Assembly: GCF_003987855.1 (NCBI RefSeq)
Contig: NZ_RXIZ01000008.1
Span: forward strand, 196,853 to 260,852
Source of the DNA: Hyphomicrobium sp.
Lineage (GTDB): Bacteria; Pseudomonadota; Alphaproteobacteria; Rhizobiales; Hyphomicrobiaceae
Reading direction: 5' to 3'
DNA: 64,000 nucleotides
Shown: positions 1 through 6,281 of the stretch, piece after piece
Layout of the letters: the number at the start of each line of letters is the position of its first letter
Position numbering within the stretch: position 1 is the first letter of the stretch
Translations under genes and position numbers: made by a program
Notes under the pieces: model-generated
Database searches by the model: none
Told to the model about the DNA's origin: nothing
The model's input: only the letters and a program-made list of their open reading frames with translations

Positions 1-145
1 GAAGCTTCTTCAGCTGAGCATCGAAGCTCAGCTGAACGTCTTCCCGGTAGAGCGCATATATTATGTAACCCGCCAGCGGCAGGGCCAGAAGTGTCCATGC
101 TGCCGAAGTCGCAAAGAGGCGAAGAGCAAGTGAATTAAGCCTCAT
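1..145 (-). CDS. feuQ: Sensor histidine kinase N-terminus (FeuQ-like), partial
   Basis: Only the first 48 codons are in the window; the gene continues past position 1. The ATG at 145-143 lies inside the last codons of the response regulator gene, giving a short translational overlap. The peptide has a basic start (MRLNSLALRLF), one hydrophobic segment with Trp and Pro (residues about 10-27) and then a charged stretch, as expected for the first membrane helix of a sensor kinase and the beginning of its periplasmic domain. The order small PepSY protein, OmpR-type regulator, kinase matches the FeuN-FeuP-FeuQ locus of Sinorhizobium. The kinase assignment rests on position and the membrane segment, because no catalytic part is visible. 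Confidence 0.7.
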   Translation of the reverse strand, partial: MRLNSLALRLFATSAAWTLLALPLAGYIIYALYREDVQLSFDAQLKKL

Positions 146-806
146 CCGGTCCTTGGCTCATGCGGTATCCAAGACCGCGGACCGTCTGGATCACGTCGCC
201 TGGAATCTTCTTCCGCAGTCGGCCGATAAATACTTCGATCGTGTTCGAATCGCGATCAAAATCCTGATCATAGAGATGTTCGACCAGCTCGGTCCGCGAG
301 ACCACGCGGCCATTGTGATGCATCAGATAGGCGAGCAGACGGAATTCGTGGGAGGTCAGCTTGACGGGATTGCCCTCGCAGGTGACGCGCGCGGACTTGG
401 TGTCCAGACGGATGGGACCGCATTCAATCTCGGATTTGGCGTGGCCGGACGCCCGGCGCACCTGGGCACGGACGCGGGCCAGCAGCTCTTCCATATGGAA
501 GGGCTTGGCCAGGTAGTCGTCGGCGCCGGCATCCATCCCGGAGACCTTATCGCTCCAGCGGTCGCGCGCGGTCAGAATAATGACGGGCATTTTCCGGTCG
601 CTGCGGCGCCATTGCTCGAGGACCGAGATGCCGTCGATCTTCGGCAAGCCGATATCCAAGATCACGATGTCGTAAGGCTCGGTATCGCCAAGGAAATAGC
701 CTTCCTCACCATCGGCGGCCGTATCGACCGCGAAGCCGGCGTCCGAGAGCGCCGTGGAAAGCTGACGGTTCAAGTCCTTGTCGTCCTCAACTACCAGTGC
801 GCGCAC
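135..806 (-). CDS. feuP: OmpR-family response regulator, FeuP-like
   Basis: A two-domain transcription regulator of 223 residues. The receiver domain (1-115) has the acidic pair E8/D9, the phospho-acceptor D51 in VILDIGLP and the lysine of AKPF. The C-terminal domain (125-220) is an OmpR/PhoB winged helix, with LTSHEFRLLAYLMHHNGRVV and a terminal TVRGLGYRM. Sequence and length closely resemble rhizobial FeuP, which with FeuQ controls export of cyclic glucan and osmotic adaptation. The start is GTG at 806, preceded by a purine-rich GGGAGGG. The next gene downstream, the kinase, overlaps its end, so the two are probably translated together. The PepSY protein gene lies just upstream. Confidence 0.85.
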   Translation of the reverse strand: MRALVVEDDKDLNRQLSTALSDAGFAVDTAADGEEGYFLGDTEPYDIVILDIGLPKIDGISVLEQWRRSDRKMPVIILTARDRWSDKVSGMDAGADDYLAKPFHMEELLARVRAQVRRASGHAKSEIECGPIRLDTKSARVTCEGNPVKLTSHEFRLLAYLMHHNGRVVSRTELVEHLYDQDFDRDSNTIEVFIGRLRKKIPGDVIQTVRGLGYRMSQGPDEA

Positions 807-882
807 GGGATTCCCTCCCCTCGTGAATACGACTGCGGGTTTATAGGATGAACTCCAGCGAATGCTACCCGCAACGAACCGC

Positions 883-1173
883 CTATCGGGTTCTGGCAGT
901 CATAACGGTCGTCCTGAGCTGTCCCGTCGGACTCCGGATCACCAGGCGATAAAAATATCCGTCGTCCGACCGGCAAAGGGTCGTCTTGACGAGTTCGCCG
1001 ATGCCGTCGGCAGCGAGCGATCGGGATACCTCTTCGACCGTGATCAGGTTCTCGCGGCGAACGATCTGCCCCGCCATTCCCCAATCGGACATGCAATCGA
1101 CGGCAAAACCAGGGCTGCATGGCAGCATGACTGCCGCTGCAATCGCAGACCCCGCTGTTCGCAACTCGATCAT
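883..1173 (-). CDS. feuN: Small exported PepSY-domain protein (FeuN-like)
   Basis: A 96-residue protein with a hydrophobic signal-like N-terminus (about 1-25) and a PepSY-like C-terminal half: repeated acidic/hydrophobic alternation, a GIGELVKTTLCRSDDGYFYR stretch and a final strand ending in RTTVMTARTR. It sits 76 bases upstream of the response regulator on the same strand. In Sinorhizobium the small periplasmic protein FeuN lies next to feuP and restrains the kinase FeuQ; the same role here is inferred from position, size and domain type. Two Cys residues near the signal-peptide end and one in the PepSY part could form a disulfide. The start is uncertain because no well-spaced ribosome binding site precedes ATG 1173. 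Confidence 0.6.
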   Translation of the reverse strand: MIELRTAGSAIAAAVMLPCSPGFAVDCMSDWGMAGQIVRRENLITVEEVSRSLAADGIGELVKTTLCRSDDGYFYRLVIRSPTGQLRTTVMTARTR

Positions 1174-1263
1174 ACCTTCATCCGAAAAATCGCGAGGGTT
1201 CTAAGATTATCCGATTGAATGGGCGATGAACACGTGTCTTCGGGGTCTACGAGAGAGGATCGG

Positions 1264-1527
1264 TTAATTTTTCCGCAGACTGATCACCGTGGAAGCCTTG
1301 AACCGGCCGTAGATGGCCAGCGTGGTGCCGAAGAGGCCGGCCACGGCCTGGACGGCGGAAATTGCCTGATCGCCGAACGTCTGGATAACGTCGGCCGGCA
1401 GGCTCACGCCCAGCGCCGGCGTCAGGAGCGGCAGGACCGTCGCCGCGGCCGTTATCAGGGTGCCCCACAGCGTCTTGGACTGGGCCCACCATTTGGCCGA
1501 TTGATCAGTCGTCGTTGTATCGCTCAT
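1264..1527 (-). CDS. Small holin-like membrane protein, internal start
   Basis: The last 87 residues of the chimeric frame look like a separate small phage protein. They begin with MSDTTTTDQSAKWWAQSKTL, continue with hydrophobic segments (LITAAATVLPLLTP and ISAVQAVAGLFGTTLAIYG) and end with a basic GRFKAS tail. An AAAGGA ribosome binding site sits about 9 bases before ATG 1527, so independent translation is plausible even though the upstream frame reads through without a stop. Endolysin genes are often followed by holin or spanin-type membrane proteins, which fits the GH108 neighbour. The function is inferred from size, topology and context only. Confidence 0.45.
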   Translation of the reverse strand: MSDTTTTDQSAKWWAQSKTLWGTLITAAATVLPLLTPALGVSLPADVIQTFGDQAISAVQAVAGLFGTTLAIYGRFKASTVISLRKN

Positions 1528-2253
1528 GGTCGTCGTTCCTTTCGCGTTGAGGGAGGGTTCAATGAGGGCGCGTGTGATGCCGTCAGCAGCCGCCCAGGAC
1601 TTGCCGAGCGCCAGGGTTGCATCGACGCGCTTCAGCCAGCCGCGTCCGAACCGCCAGAAGTGCGGAAGCGCGCGATAACGTCCGCGGCGGATTTCGGCGT
1701 AGGTTTCGATGAGGTCGACGACATCGCGGCTGCCGATCGCACCAAGCGTTTGAGGTCCGATCTCACCATCGACCGTTGCGCCAGCCGCCTGGTGCAGCAT
1801 TCGGATCGCAGCGCCGAGGCCGTGGTTCACGGCGGCATCGAAGTGCATAAGCGCGAGCGGGGCCGTAAAGGCCGAGCAATCCGCGGGATCGAAATAGCGG
1901 CGGCGATAGATGGCAGCGACGGTCTGATCGGAGATCGCCTGCAATTTCGCGATGAGGCTGTCGCGTGAAGCCGCATCGAGCGGCTCGCCTTCGAAGCTTG
2001 CGAAAACTTCGAGCGTGATGCCCTTGTTGGTCGCCCCGCCAGGATCGTACGGGTCATCCGAAAACGTGTTGTCGCCCGGAATGCCGAGCAGCATCGGGGG
2101 CACGCCGATCGCGAGCGCGATCTCGCGCGCGGCGGCGTTCTTGGCCTCGATGAAGTCCATGTCCTTCGGCGTCAGCGAAAGCGGCTTCCAGTCGAGGCCA
2201 CCTTCCAAAAGCAGCGGACGTCCGGCAGCGCGCGCCCTGGAAGTTCGTCTCAA
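1264..2253 (-). pseudogene. Fusion of portal C-terminal part, GH108 endolysin and holin-like tail
   Basis: This open frame is a chimera of phage/GTA parts. Residues about 10-64 are the continuation of the HK97-type portal protein (LTPKDMDFIEAKNAAAREIA, then IPGDNTF). At about position 2060 the sequence changes abruptly to the N-terminal motif of a glycoside hydrolase 108 lysozyme (SDDPYDPGGATNKGIT), followed by its C-terminal peptidoglycan-binding part (about 140-220), and then by a hydrophobic holin-like tail (243-329). The GH108 family normally has a catalytic Glu in an EGG motif immediately before DDPxDPGG; here portal residues occupy that place, so the lysozyme is probably inactive. The simplest explanation is a deletion that removed the end of the portal gene, the capsid and tail genes, and the start of the endolysin. 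Confidence 0.75.
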
Positions 2254-3091
2254 GCTCGCTTTTGAGGCGCGTGAACTGCTCGTCTGTCATCTGGCCGTTC
2301 GACGCCGCATAGACGAGCGCGCCTGATGGCCTGGCGGAATTGTCGAGCAGCGCCTTGTTCCAGCCCGAGGCCGTGTTGTGAATGTCGATCGCGGTGGCCG
2401 CGGCCTCGATCGGGCTCATGCCGTAGTGATCGTTGATTGGATGAAAGAGTTTCAGGTGAAGGATCGGCCGCACGCCTTCGACGGCGTCGTCGATGAAGCG
2501 CACGCTTCGTCCGCAGACGGTGTATTCGTAGCCTTCGGGCCAACCGTCGAGCCCAGGGATCACCTTCATGCGGTCGGGACGCAGGATGTGCAGCTCGCGC
2601 AGCTCGCCGTCGAGCGCGACGGCTTCCGCGTAGGCGTTGCCCGAGACGAGCAGGAAGCCGTACCAGGCTTCGAGGAAATCGGTGCCGGTGTGATCGAGGC
2701 TCGGCCGCCGGAGCAGCCCGATCAGCGGATGATCCTCGATCTCGGTCGTGCCCTCGTAGAGGAGCAAGGGGATCGAGGCGGCGGCCTCCGCTATCATGCG
2801 CACGCAGCGATAGACGATGGCATTCTGCATGAAGCCTTCGCGGGCGAAGGCGGCGTAGTCACGCGGCGCCCACACGGGCTCGCCGAGTGTGTGATAGGCG
2901 ATGAGAGGGCCTACACTGCTTCCCTTCTTTTCCCCGCGAGGCGAATCTTTGATTGTGCCCGGCGACTCTCCTCCGTCGAGCCGACCGCCGGGCACGGGCG
3001 TGTTGAAAGAGTCTTCGAACATATTCGGCGACTCGCGTGGCAACAAGGACTCCGGCAGCCAGCGCGCTAGCGTTTCCGAGATCAGCGACAT
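2054..3091 (-). pseudogene. HK97-type portal protein, frameshifted and truncated
   Basis: The first ~290 residues are a phage/GTA portal protein: LGEPVWAPRDYAAFAREGF, the YRCVRMIAEAAASIPLLLY helix, DHPLIGLLRRPS, SGNAYAEAV, LRPDRMKVIPG and HPINDHYGMSPIEAAATAID are typical. After NFQGAR (about 2226-2236) the reading frame is lost; the homologous continuation (AGRPLLLEGG...) is found in the frame of the next open frame, so one base has been gained or two lost. The far C-terminus is missing because of the fusion to the GH108 gene. The N-terminal 45 residues contain a 41-bp palindrome (2955-2995) translated as a low-complexity Pro/Gly stretch. A portal forms the DNA entry vertex of the capsid; this copy cannot do so. 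Confidence 0.85.
2955..2995. repeat. 41-bp palindromic element, copy A (in portal gene)
   Basis: Perfect 10-bp inverted repeat GTGCCCGGCG / CGCCGGGCAC around a core with GACTC and GAGCC. It shares its exact length and the core GCGACTC...GAGCC(G/A)(G/A)CCGC with four other copies between 4354 and 5040. It lies in frame within the N-terminal region of the portal gene, in a part that carries no conserved portal motif. On the minus strand it is followed by an A-rich tail (AATCAAAGATTC) that other copies partly share. Confidence 0.85.
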
Positions 3092-3277
3092 GAACTGTCC
3101 TTTGAAATTGCGTGGAACGGGCGCGTCGTCTCAGCGCTCCACCGTCGTGCGGACGGAGCGCGGCGAGGCTGTTCGGGGATTCAGCGTAAGAAGCACCTTA
3201 GGCTCACCGGTGCGTCTGCGACGAGTCCTGCGCTGGATCCCCGGCCGTCGCATACGCGCGACCGAGGATGACGAAGA

Positions 3278-4744
3278 TCAAAGCATCCGTACCGATGGCT
3301 TGGTCGTATCGCTCAAGAGCAAGTCAGTGATGGCCCAGACGAGCGCGTCGGCGCGATCGGGGCTGCGGCCGCGCATCGTGCCATCGGCGCCGAACGAACA
3401 CATCTGATCTTCCAGCGCATCGAAGCGCCCGACGTGCGCCACGCGGCCTTCGGCGTAAAGCGCGGCGACCGGCTCGGCGCGAACCCATTTTCCCCGCGTG
3501 GCGCGAACCTTCACGACGGGGAAATTCTCGCGAAATCGCTGCAGCACGGAGATCACGAGATCGCCGCCCTGATTGACTTCCGCCACCATGCGGTCGGCTT
3601 CGAAATCATCGAACGCGCCCAGCGCCGCATGCGCCCAGACTTCCGGCGTTCGTCCCTGGATCGTGCGATCGGCAAGAACGTAGGCTCGTTTGTCGACGCC
3701 CAAACCGGCGACGACAATTCCACACGCGTCCGATGACGCCGTCGCGGTGACGGGCGGATCGAGCGCGACGACGATGCGCTGCATGTCGGGCGTGGTTTCG
3801 ACGCGCGCTTCCTCGATCCAGTGCCGGCGCCAGAGGCCATCGCTGGGGTCCTCGACGATCTCACCCAGGAGTTCCTGGCGGCCGATCGCGGAGCCCGCAT
3901 AGCGGCGCGTCATCTCGGCCAAGAACGATGGCGCGAGGTTCATCGCATTGTCCGCTGTCGCAAGGTTGACGGTCACGGTCGCTTCGTCCGCCATGATCTG
4001 CTTCAACAGCTTCGTCGCGCGCGGCGTCGTCGTCACGCACATGCGCGGCGCATCGCCAAGACGGAGCGCGAACTGCAGCATGTCCCACGCCTTCTCCGCG
4101 CCGCGCCACTTGGCGAGTTCATCGCACCACGCGGCGGTGAACTGCGGACCGCGCAGTGCTTCGGCTTCATCGGCCGAGAACAGCTCCGCGATGGCACCGT
4201 TCGGCCAGGTCAGGCGACGCTTCGAAGGTTTGAACTCGGGCCGCTCGTGCGCCGGATGGATCGCGAGCAGACCGGATTGACCTTCGATCATGACGTTGCG
4301 AACGTCGGCGAGCGTTTTGCCCACGAGCGCTATTCTTGGTGAGTCTTTTGTTTGTGCTCGGCGACTCCGCTCCGCGGAGCCGGCCGCCGAGCACGCGCTT
4401 GCATCTTCGGCACGGGCCACGGAGCGTATCCACTCGGCGCCTGCCCTCGTCTTGCCGGAACCGCGGCCGCCGAGAAGCAGCCAGACTCTCCATGCTTTTG
4501 CGCCTTGCGACTCTGCTTCGCAGAGCCGGCCGCAAGGCGCGGCCTTGTTGGGCGAGTTTTGCGCAACATCGAGCGCACCGGGCGGCTGGCTCCCCGCAGG
4601 GGAGTCGCCGGGTGCAATCGATAAGGGCGCCAGCTGATCGTCGCGGGCCCAGATTTCCCAGTCGTGCGCGATGAAGTGCAGCTCTTCGCGCGTCAACTCA
4701 TTCAGATCGTCGGACAGACGCCCGCTTGCGATTGAGGCGCTCAA
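3278..4744 (-). CDS. Large terminase subunit (TerL, GTA/phage DNA packaging ATPase-nuclease)
   Basis: The packaging motor. The N-terminal ATPase has Walker A LLLGGRGSGKTRAGAEW, an ELFSADEAEALRGPQF segment and Walker B AAWCDELAKWR; the coupling segment CVTTTPRATKLLKQI follows. The C-terminal nuclease carries VVALDPPVT, AEVNQGGD and DRADALVWA, giving the expected Asp residues. The sequence resembles the large terminase of alphaproteobacterial GTAs. Three 41-bp palindromes (4354, 4500, 4575) are translated inside the N-terminal half without breaking the frame, adding Ser/Ala/Arg-rich inserts on both sides of Walker A. TTG 4744 with GGAA eight bases upstream is the chosen start; the frame stays open to 4807, but that would overlap the small terminase gene more. 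The ATPase could still be intact, although the neighbouring portal is broken. Confidence 0.85.
   Translation of the reverse strand: MSASIASGRLSDDLNELTREELHFIAHDWEIWARDDQLAPLSIAPGDSPAGSQPPGALDVAQNSPNKAAPCGRLCEAESQGAKAWRVWLLLGGRGSGKTRAGAEWIRSVARAEDASACSAAGSAERSRRAQTKDSPRIALVGKTLADVRNVMIEGQSGLLAIHPAHERPEFKPSKRRLTWPNGAIAELFSADEAEALRGPQFTAAWCDELAKWRGAEKAWDMLQFALRLGDAPRMCVTTTPRATKLLKQIMADEATVTVNLATADNAMNLAPSFLAEMTRRYAGSAIGRQELLGEIVEDPSDGLWRRHWIEEARVETTPDMQRIVVALDPPVTATASSDACGIVVAGLGVDKRAYVLADRTIQGRTPEVWAHAALGAFDDFEADRMVAEVNQGGDLVISVLQRFRENFPVVKVRATRGKWVRAEPVAALYAEGRVAHVGRFDALEDQMCSFGADGTMRGRSPDRADALVWAITDLLLSDTTKPSVRML
4354..4394. repeat. 41-bp palindromic element, copy B (in terL)
   Basis: Perfect 10-bp ends GTGCTCGGCG / CGCCGAGCAC with the shared core GACTC...GAGCCGGC. 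It lies in frame in terL a short way after Walker A and encodes an Ala/Ser/Arg-rich insert (ACSAAGSAERSRRAQ). The A-rich tail on the minus strand (AAACAAAAGACTC) closely matches that of copy A, so the mobile unit may be about 53 bp. Confidence 0.85.
4500..4540. repeat. 41-bp palindromic element, copy C (in terL)
   Basis: Perfect 10-bp ends GCGCCTTGCG / CGCAAGGCGC, core GACTC...GAGCCGGC, same orientation as copies A, B and E. It lies just before the Walker A region of terL and encodes the segment around KAAPCGRLCEAESQGAK. Only 34 bases separate it from copy D. Confidence 0.85.
4575..4615. repeat. 41-bp palindromic element, copy D (in terL, inverted)
   Basis: Same 41-bp unit in the opposite orientation. 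The ends GCACCGGGCG / CGCCGGGTGC pair with one mismatch, and the core reads GGAGTCGCC on the plus strand. It encodes APGDSPAGSQPPGA near the terL N-terminus. Its presence in either orientation argues for a mobile or copied element rather than chance composition. Confidence 0.8.
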
Positions 4745-5270
4745 GACGTTCCGCAATTTCGCGGCGTAGGTCTTCCGCATGGGCGAGCGCCTCCTTGTTT
4801 TTGGCATCTCCTCCCGATGTCTTCCGCTTCGTCATCTCGCGTTGCATCTCAACGGCTTTCTCCAATGCGTTGACCATCTGCGACAGAGCCCGCGAGGCGC
4901 GCTCGCGATCCTGGGACGTGAGCCCCTTTTGCTTCTCGAGCTTCGTCAGCTCGCCGTCGATCGTGTTGTAGACACGCTGAACGAGGGATTTTTTTGTTGG
5001 CGCTCGGCGACTCGCGTTCCGCGAGCCGGCCGCAGCGCGCGGGCTTGGATCTTCTTCCGTCGGAGCAGCTGATTGTTCGGCCACCTTCGTAGCCTTCGCG
5101 GCTTTCGTCGGCGGCTTCGTTTCCGCGTGATCGTCGCGTGCGGTCTTCGCCGCCGTGCTGGAGCGCGAAGCCGTGCGCCGCGCCGCCGACTTTGCTGCCG
5201 CCGAGCGATCCTCCTTCGTCGAGCCCGTCGCTCGGCGCGCAGAGTTCGCAGCGCGTGGGCTTGCCGCCAT
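4698..5270 (-). CDS. Small terminase subunit-like protein
   Basis: A 190-residue protein directly upstream of terL and overlapping its start. The N-terminal half is Ala/Lys/Thr-rich and low complexity; the C-terminal part (about 110-190) is strongly helical and charged (KSLVQRVYNTIDGELTKLEK, SQDRERASRALSQMVNALEK), as in oligomerising small terminase subunits. ATG 5270 is preceded by GGAAGG at good spacing; the frame is open to GTG 5345, but that codon lies in the putative promoter element. A 41-bp palindrome (5000-5040) is inserted between the two halves. In an alternative frame, bases about 5230-5331 encode a Cys-containing CGSSTIRK...CELC peptide, so an old frameshift near the N-terminus is possible. 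The role is inferred mainly from gene order. Confidence 0.6.
   Translation of the reverse strand: MAASPRAANSARRATGSTKEDRSAAAKSAARRTASRSSTAAKTARDDHAETKPPTKAAKATKVAEQSAAPTEEDPSPRAAAGSRNASRRAPTKKSLVQRVYNTIDGELTKLEKQKGLTSQDRERASRALSQMVNALEKAVEMQREMTKRKTSGGDAKNKEALAHAEDLRREIAERLERLNRKRASVRRSE
5000..5040. repeat. 41-bp palindromic element, copy E (in small terminase gene)
   Basis: Same length and core (GGCGACTC...GAGCCGGCCGC). The outer arms GCGCTCGGCG / CGCAGCGCGC have decayed and pair only partly. The minus-strand tail AACAAAAAAATCCC again is A-rich. It encodes a Pro/Arg/Ala-rich linker (SPRAAAGSRNASRRAPTKKS). Confidence 0.75.
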
Positions 5271-5335
5271 CCGCCGCCACCTTCCGAATTGTGCTGGAGC
5301 CGCAGCGTGCGACGGAGCGGCTGAGCCGCAAATCC

Positions 5336-5363
5336 CGTGTCTCACACTTTCCGCATTATACAG
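5336..5363 (-). promoter_or_regulatory. Promoter-like element upstream of terminase genes, shared with the gafY-like gene
   Basis: On the minus strand this reads CTGTATAATGCGG followed by AAAGTGTGAGACACG, ending 65 bases before the chosen small terminase start. About 23 of 27 positions match the sequence at 14740-14766 in front of the gafY-like gene (CTGCATAGCGG, then GGAAGTGTGAGCCACG). TATAAT resembles a -10 box, but no good -35 is present at normal spacing, as expected for an activator-dependent promoter. The role is an inference. Confidence 0.45.
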
Positions 5364-5481
5364 GAATGATGCCCGAGAAGCGTCGCGCTGTCAACGGGAA
5401 AAACGATCCAACTCATTGAATTTATTTTATAAAATCAAAGGCCGCAGCAAAATCTTTCCATTATAATTTCGCGCAACTCGG

Positions 5482-5498
5482 CGGGGATAAGTTTTTTC
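5482..5498 (-). promoter_or_regulatory. DnaA-box-like motif upstream of terminase genes
   Basis: Plus strand GCGGGGATAAGTTTTTT; minus strand AAAAAACTTATCCCCGC, containing TTATCCCC, close to the DnaA box TTATCCACA. The same 17 bases occur exactly at 14661-14677 and, inverted with one change, at 14717-14731, both just upstream of a gene whose product has a DnaA domain IV. It could be an activator site; the ribosome-distal position (about 210 bases before the start) allows that. Confidence 0.45.
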
Positions 5499-5580
5499 GC
5501 TGCGAACGAGCATGGCGTCGAACACTGGCATCCTCCGCACAAGCCCGGGATGACATCGTTCGGTCGGCTCGCGTTGAGCG

Positions 5581-6066
5581 CTACTCCGCAGCGGGACGGG
5601 CCCGCTCGGCTTCCTCGGGGAGGTCGGGGATGATGTACTTCCAGTAGTTCTCCTGCTTCACGCGGCGTTCGCTCATGGCGAAGCTGCGAACGGAGATTCC
5701 GGCCTGGTGCACGGTTTCGGGCGTTCCCGAGACGAGCGGATGCCACCAGGGGAGATCGCCCCCTTCCCCGACGATGCGATAGGCGCAGGTCTTGGGCAGC
5801 CACGACAGCTCGCGGGCACGCGCTATGTCGATTTCCAGGCAATCGGGCATCTTGAGGAAGCGGTTGGGATAATCCTTGCAGCGGCAGGTGCGCACATCGA
5901 GCATGCCGCAGGAAAGCCGCGTCAGATAAATCTCGGCCGTGTCTTCGTCCTCGAGCTTGACGAGGCAGCAACGCCCGCAGCCGTCGCACAGAGCTTCCCA
6001 CTCCTCGCGGCCCATCTGTTCGAGGGTTTTCGTGCGCCAGAACGGTGGATCGTTGCCGTCCAACAT
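5581..6066 (-). CDS. YcgN-family cysteine cluster protein (UPF0260)
   Basis: A 161-residue protein of the YcgN/YkgJ type, marked by an N-terminal [19 protein letters not shown] and the cluster CDGCGRCC, then [11 protein letters not shown] and DCLEI. These Cys residues probably bind zinc or an iron-sulfur centre; the biochemical role of the family is not known. ATG 6066 is chosen because GGAAGGGAAG lies about 10 bases upstream; the frame is open to 6108. It is a single gene between the terminase promoter region and the divergent PBP gene. Confidence 0.85.
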   Translation of the reverse strand: MLDGNDPPFWRTKTLEQMGREEWEALCDGCGRCCLVKLEDEDTAEIYLTRLSCGMLDVRTCRCKDYPNRFLKMPDCLEIDIARARELSWLPKTCAYRIVGEGGDLPWWHPLVSGTPETVHQAGISVRSFAMSERRVKQENYWKYIIPDLPEEAERARPAAE

Positions 6067-6281
6067 CAGGTGTTGCTCTTCCCTTCCGCCCGCTCTCGGG
6101 ATAACCACAATTTTGTCGACTTGCGACGCCTAACGTCCGCAAACTAACCACGGCGGCGCGTTCGGTGGAGCGCGTCGCAATTGGTGTTGCGAATAAGACT
6201 CGCAGTAAAGGGCTTAAGCCCGCGTCTCACTTGTGACAAGAGCGACTTAATGAGTTCGGCGCGGGCAAGGGGTAGCGCTTT

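Noticed and set aside
5371-5400. TTGACA on the minus strand as -35 of a promoter with TATAAT at 5355-5360
   Set aside because: The spacer would be 28 bases, too long for a sigma-70 promoter.
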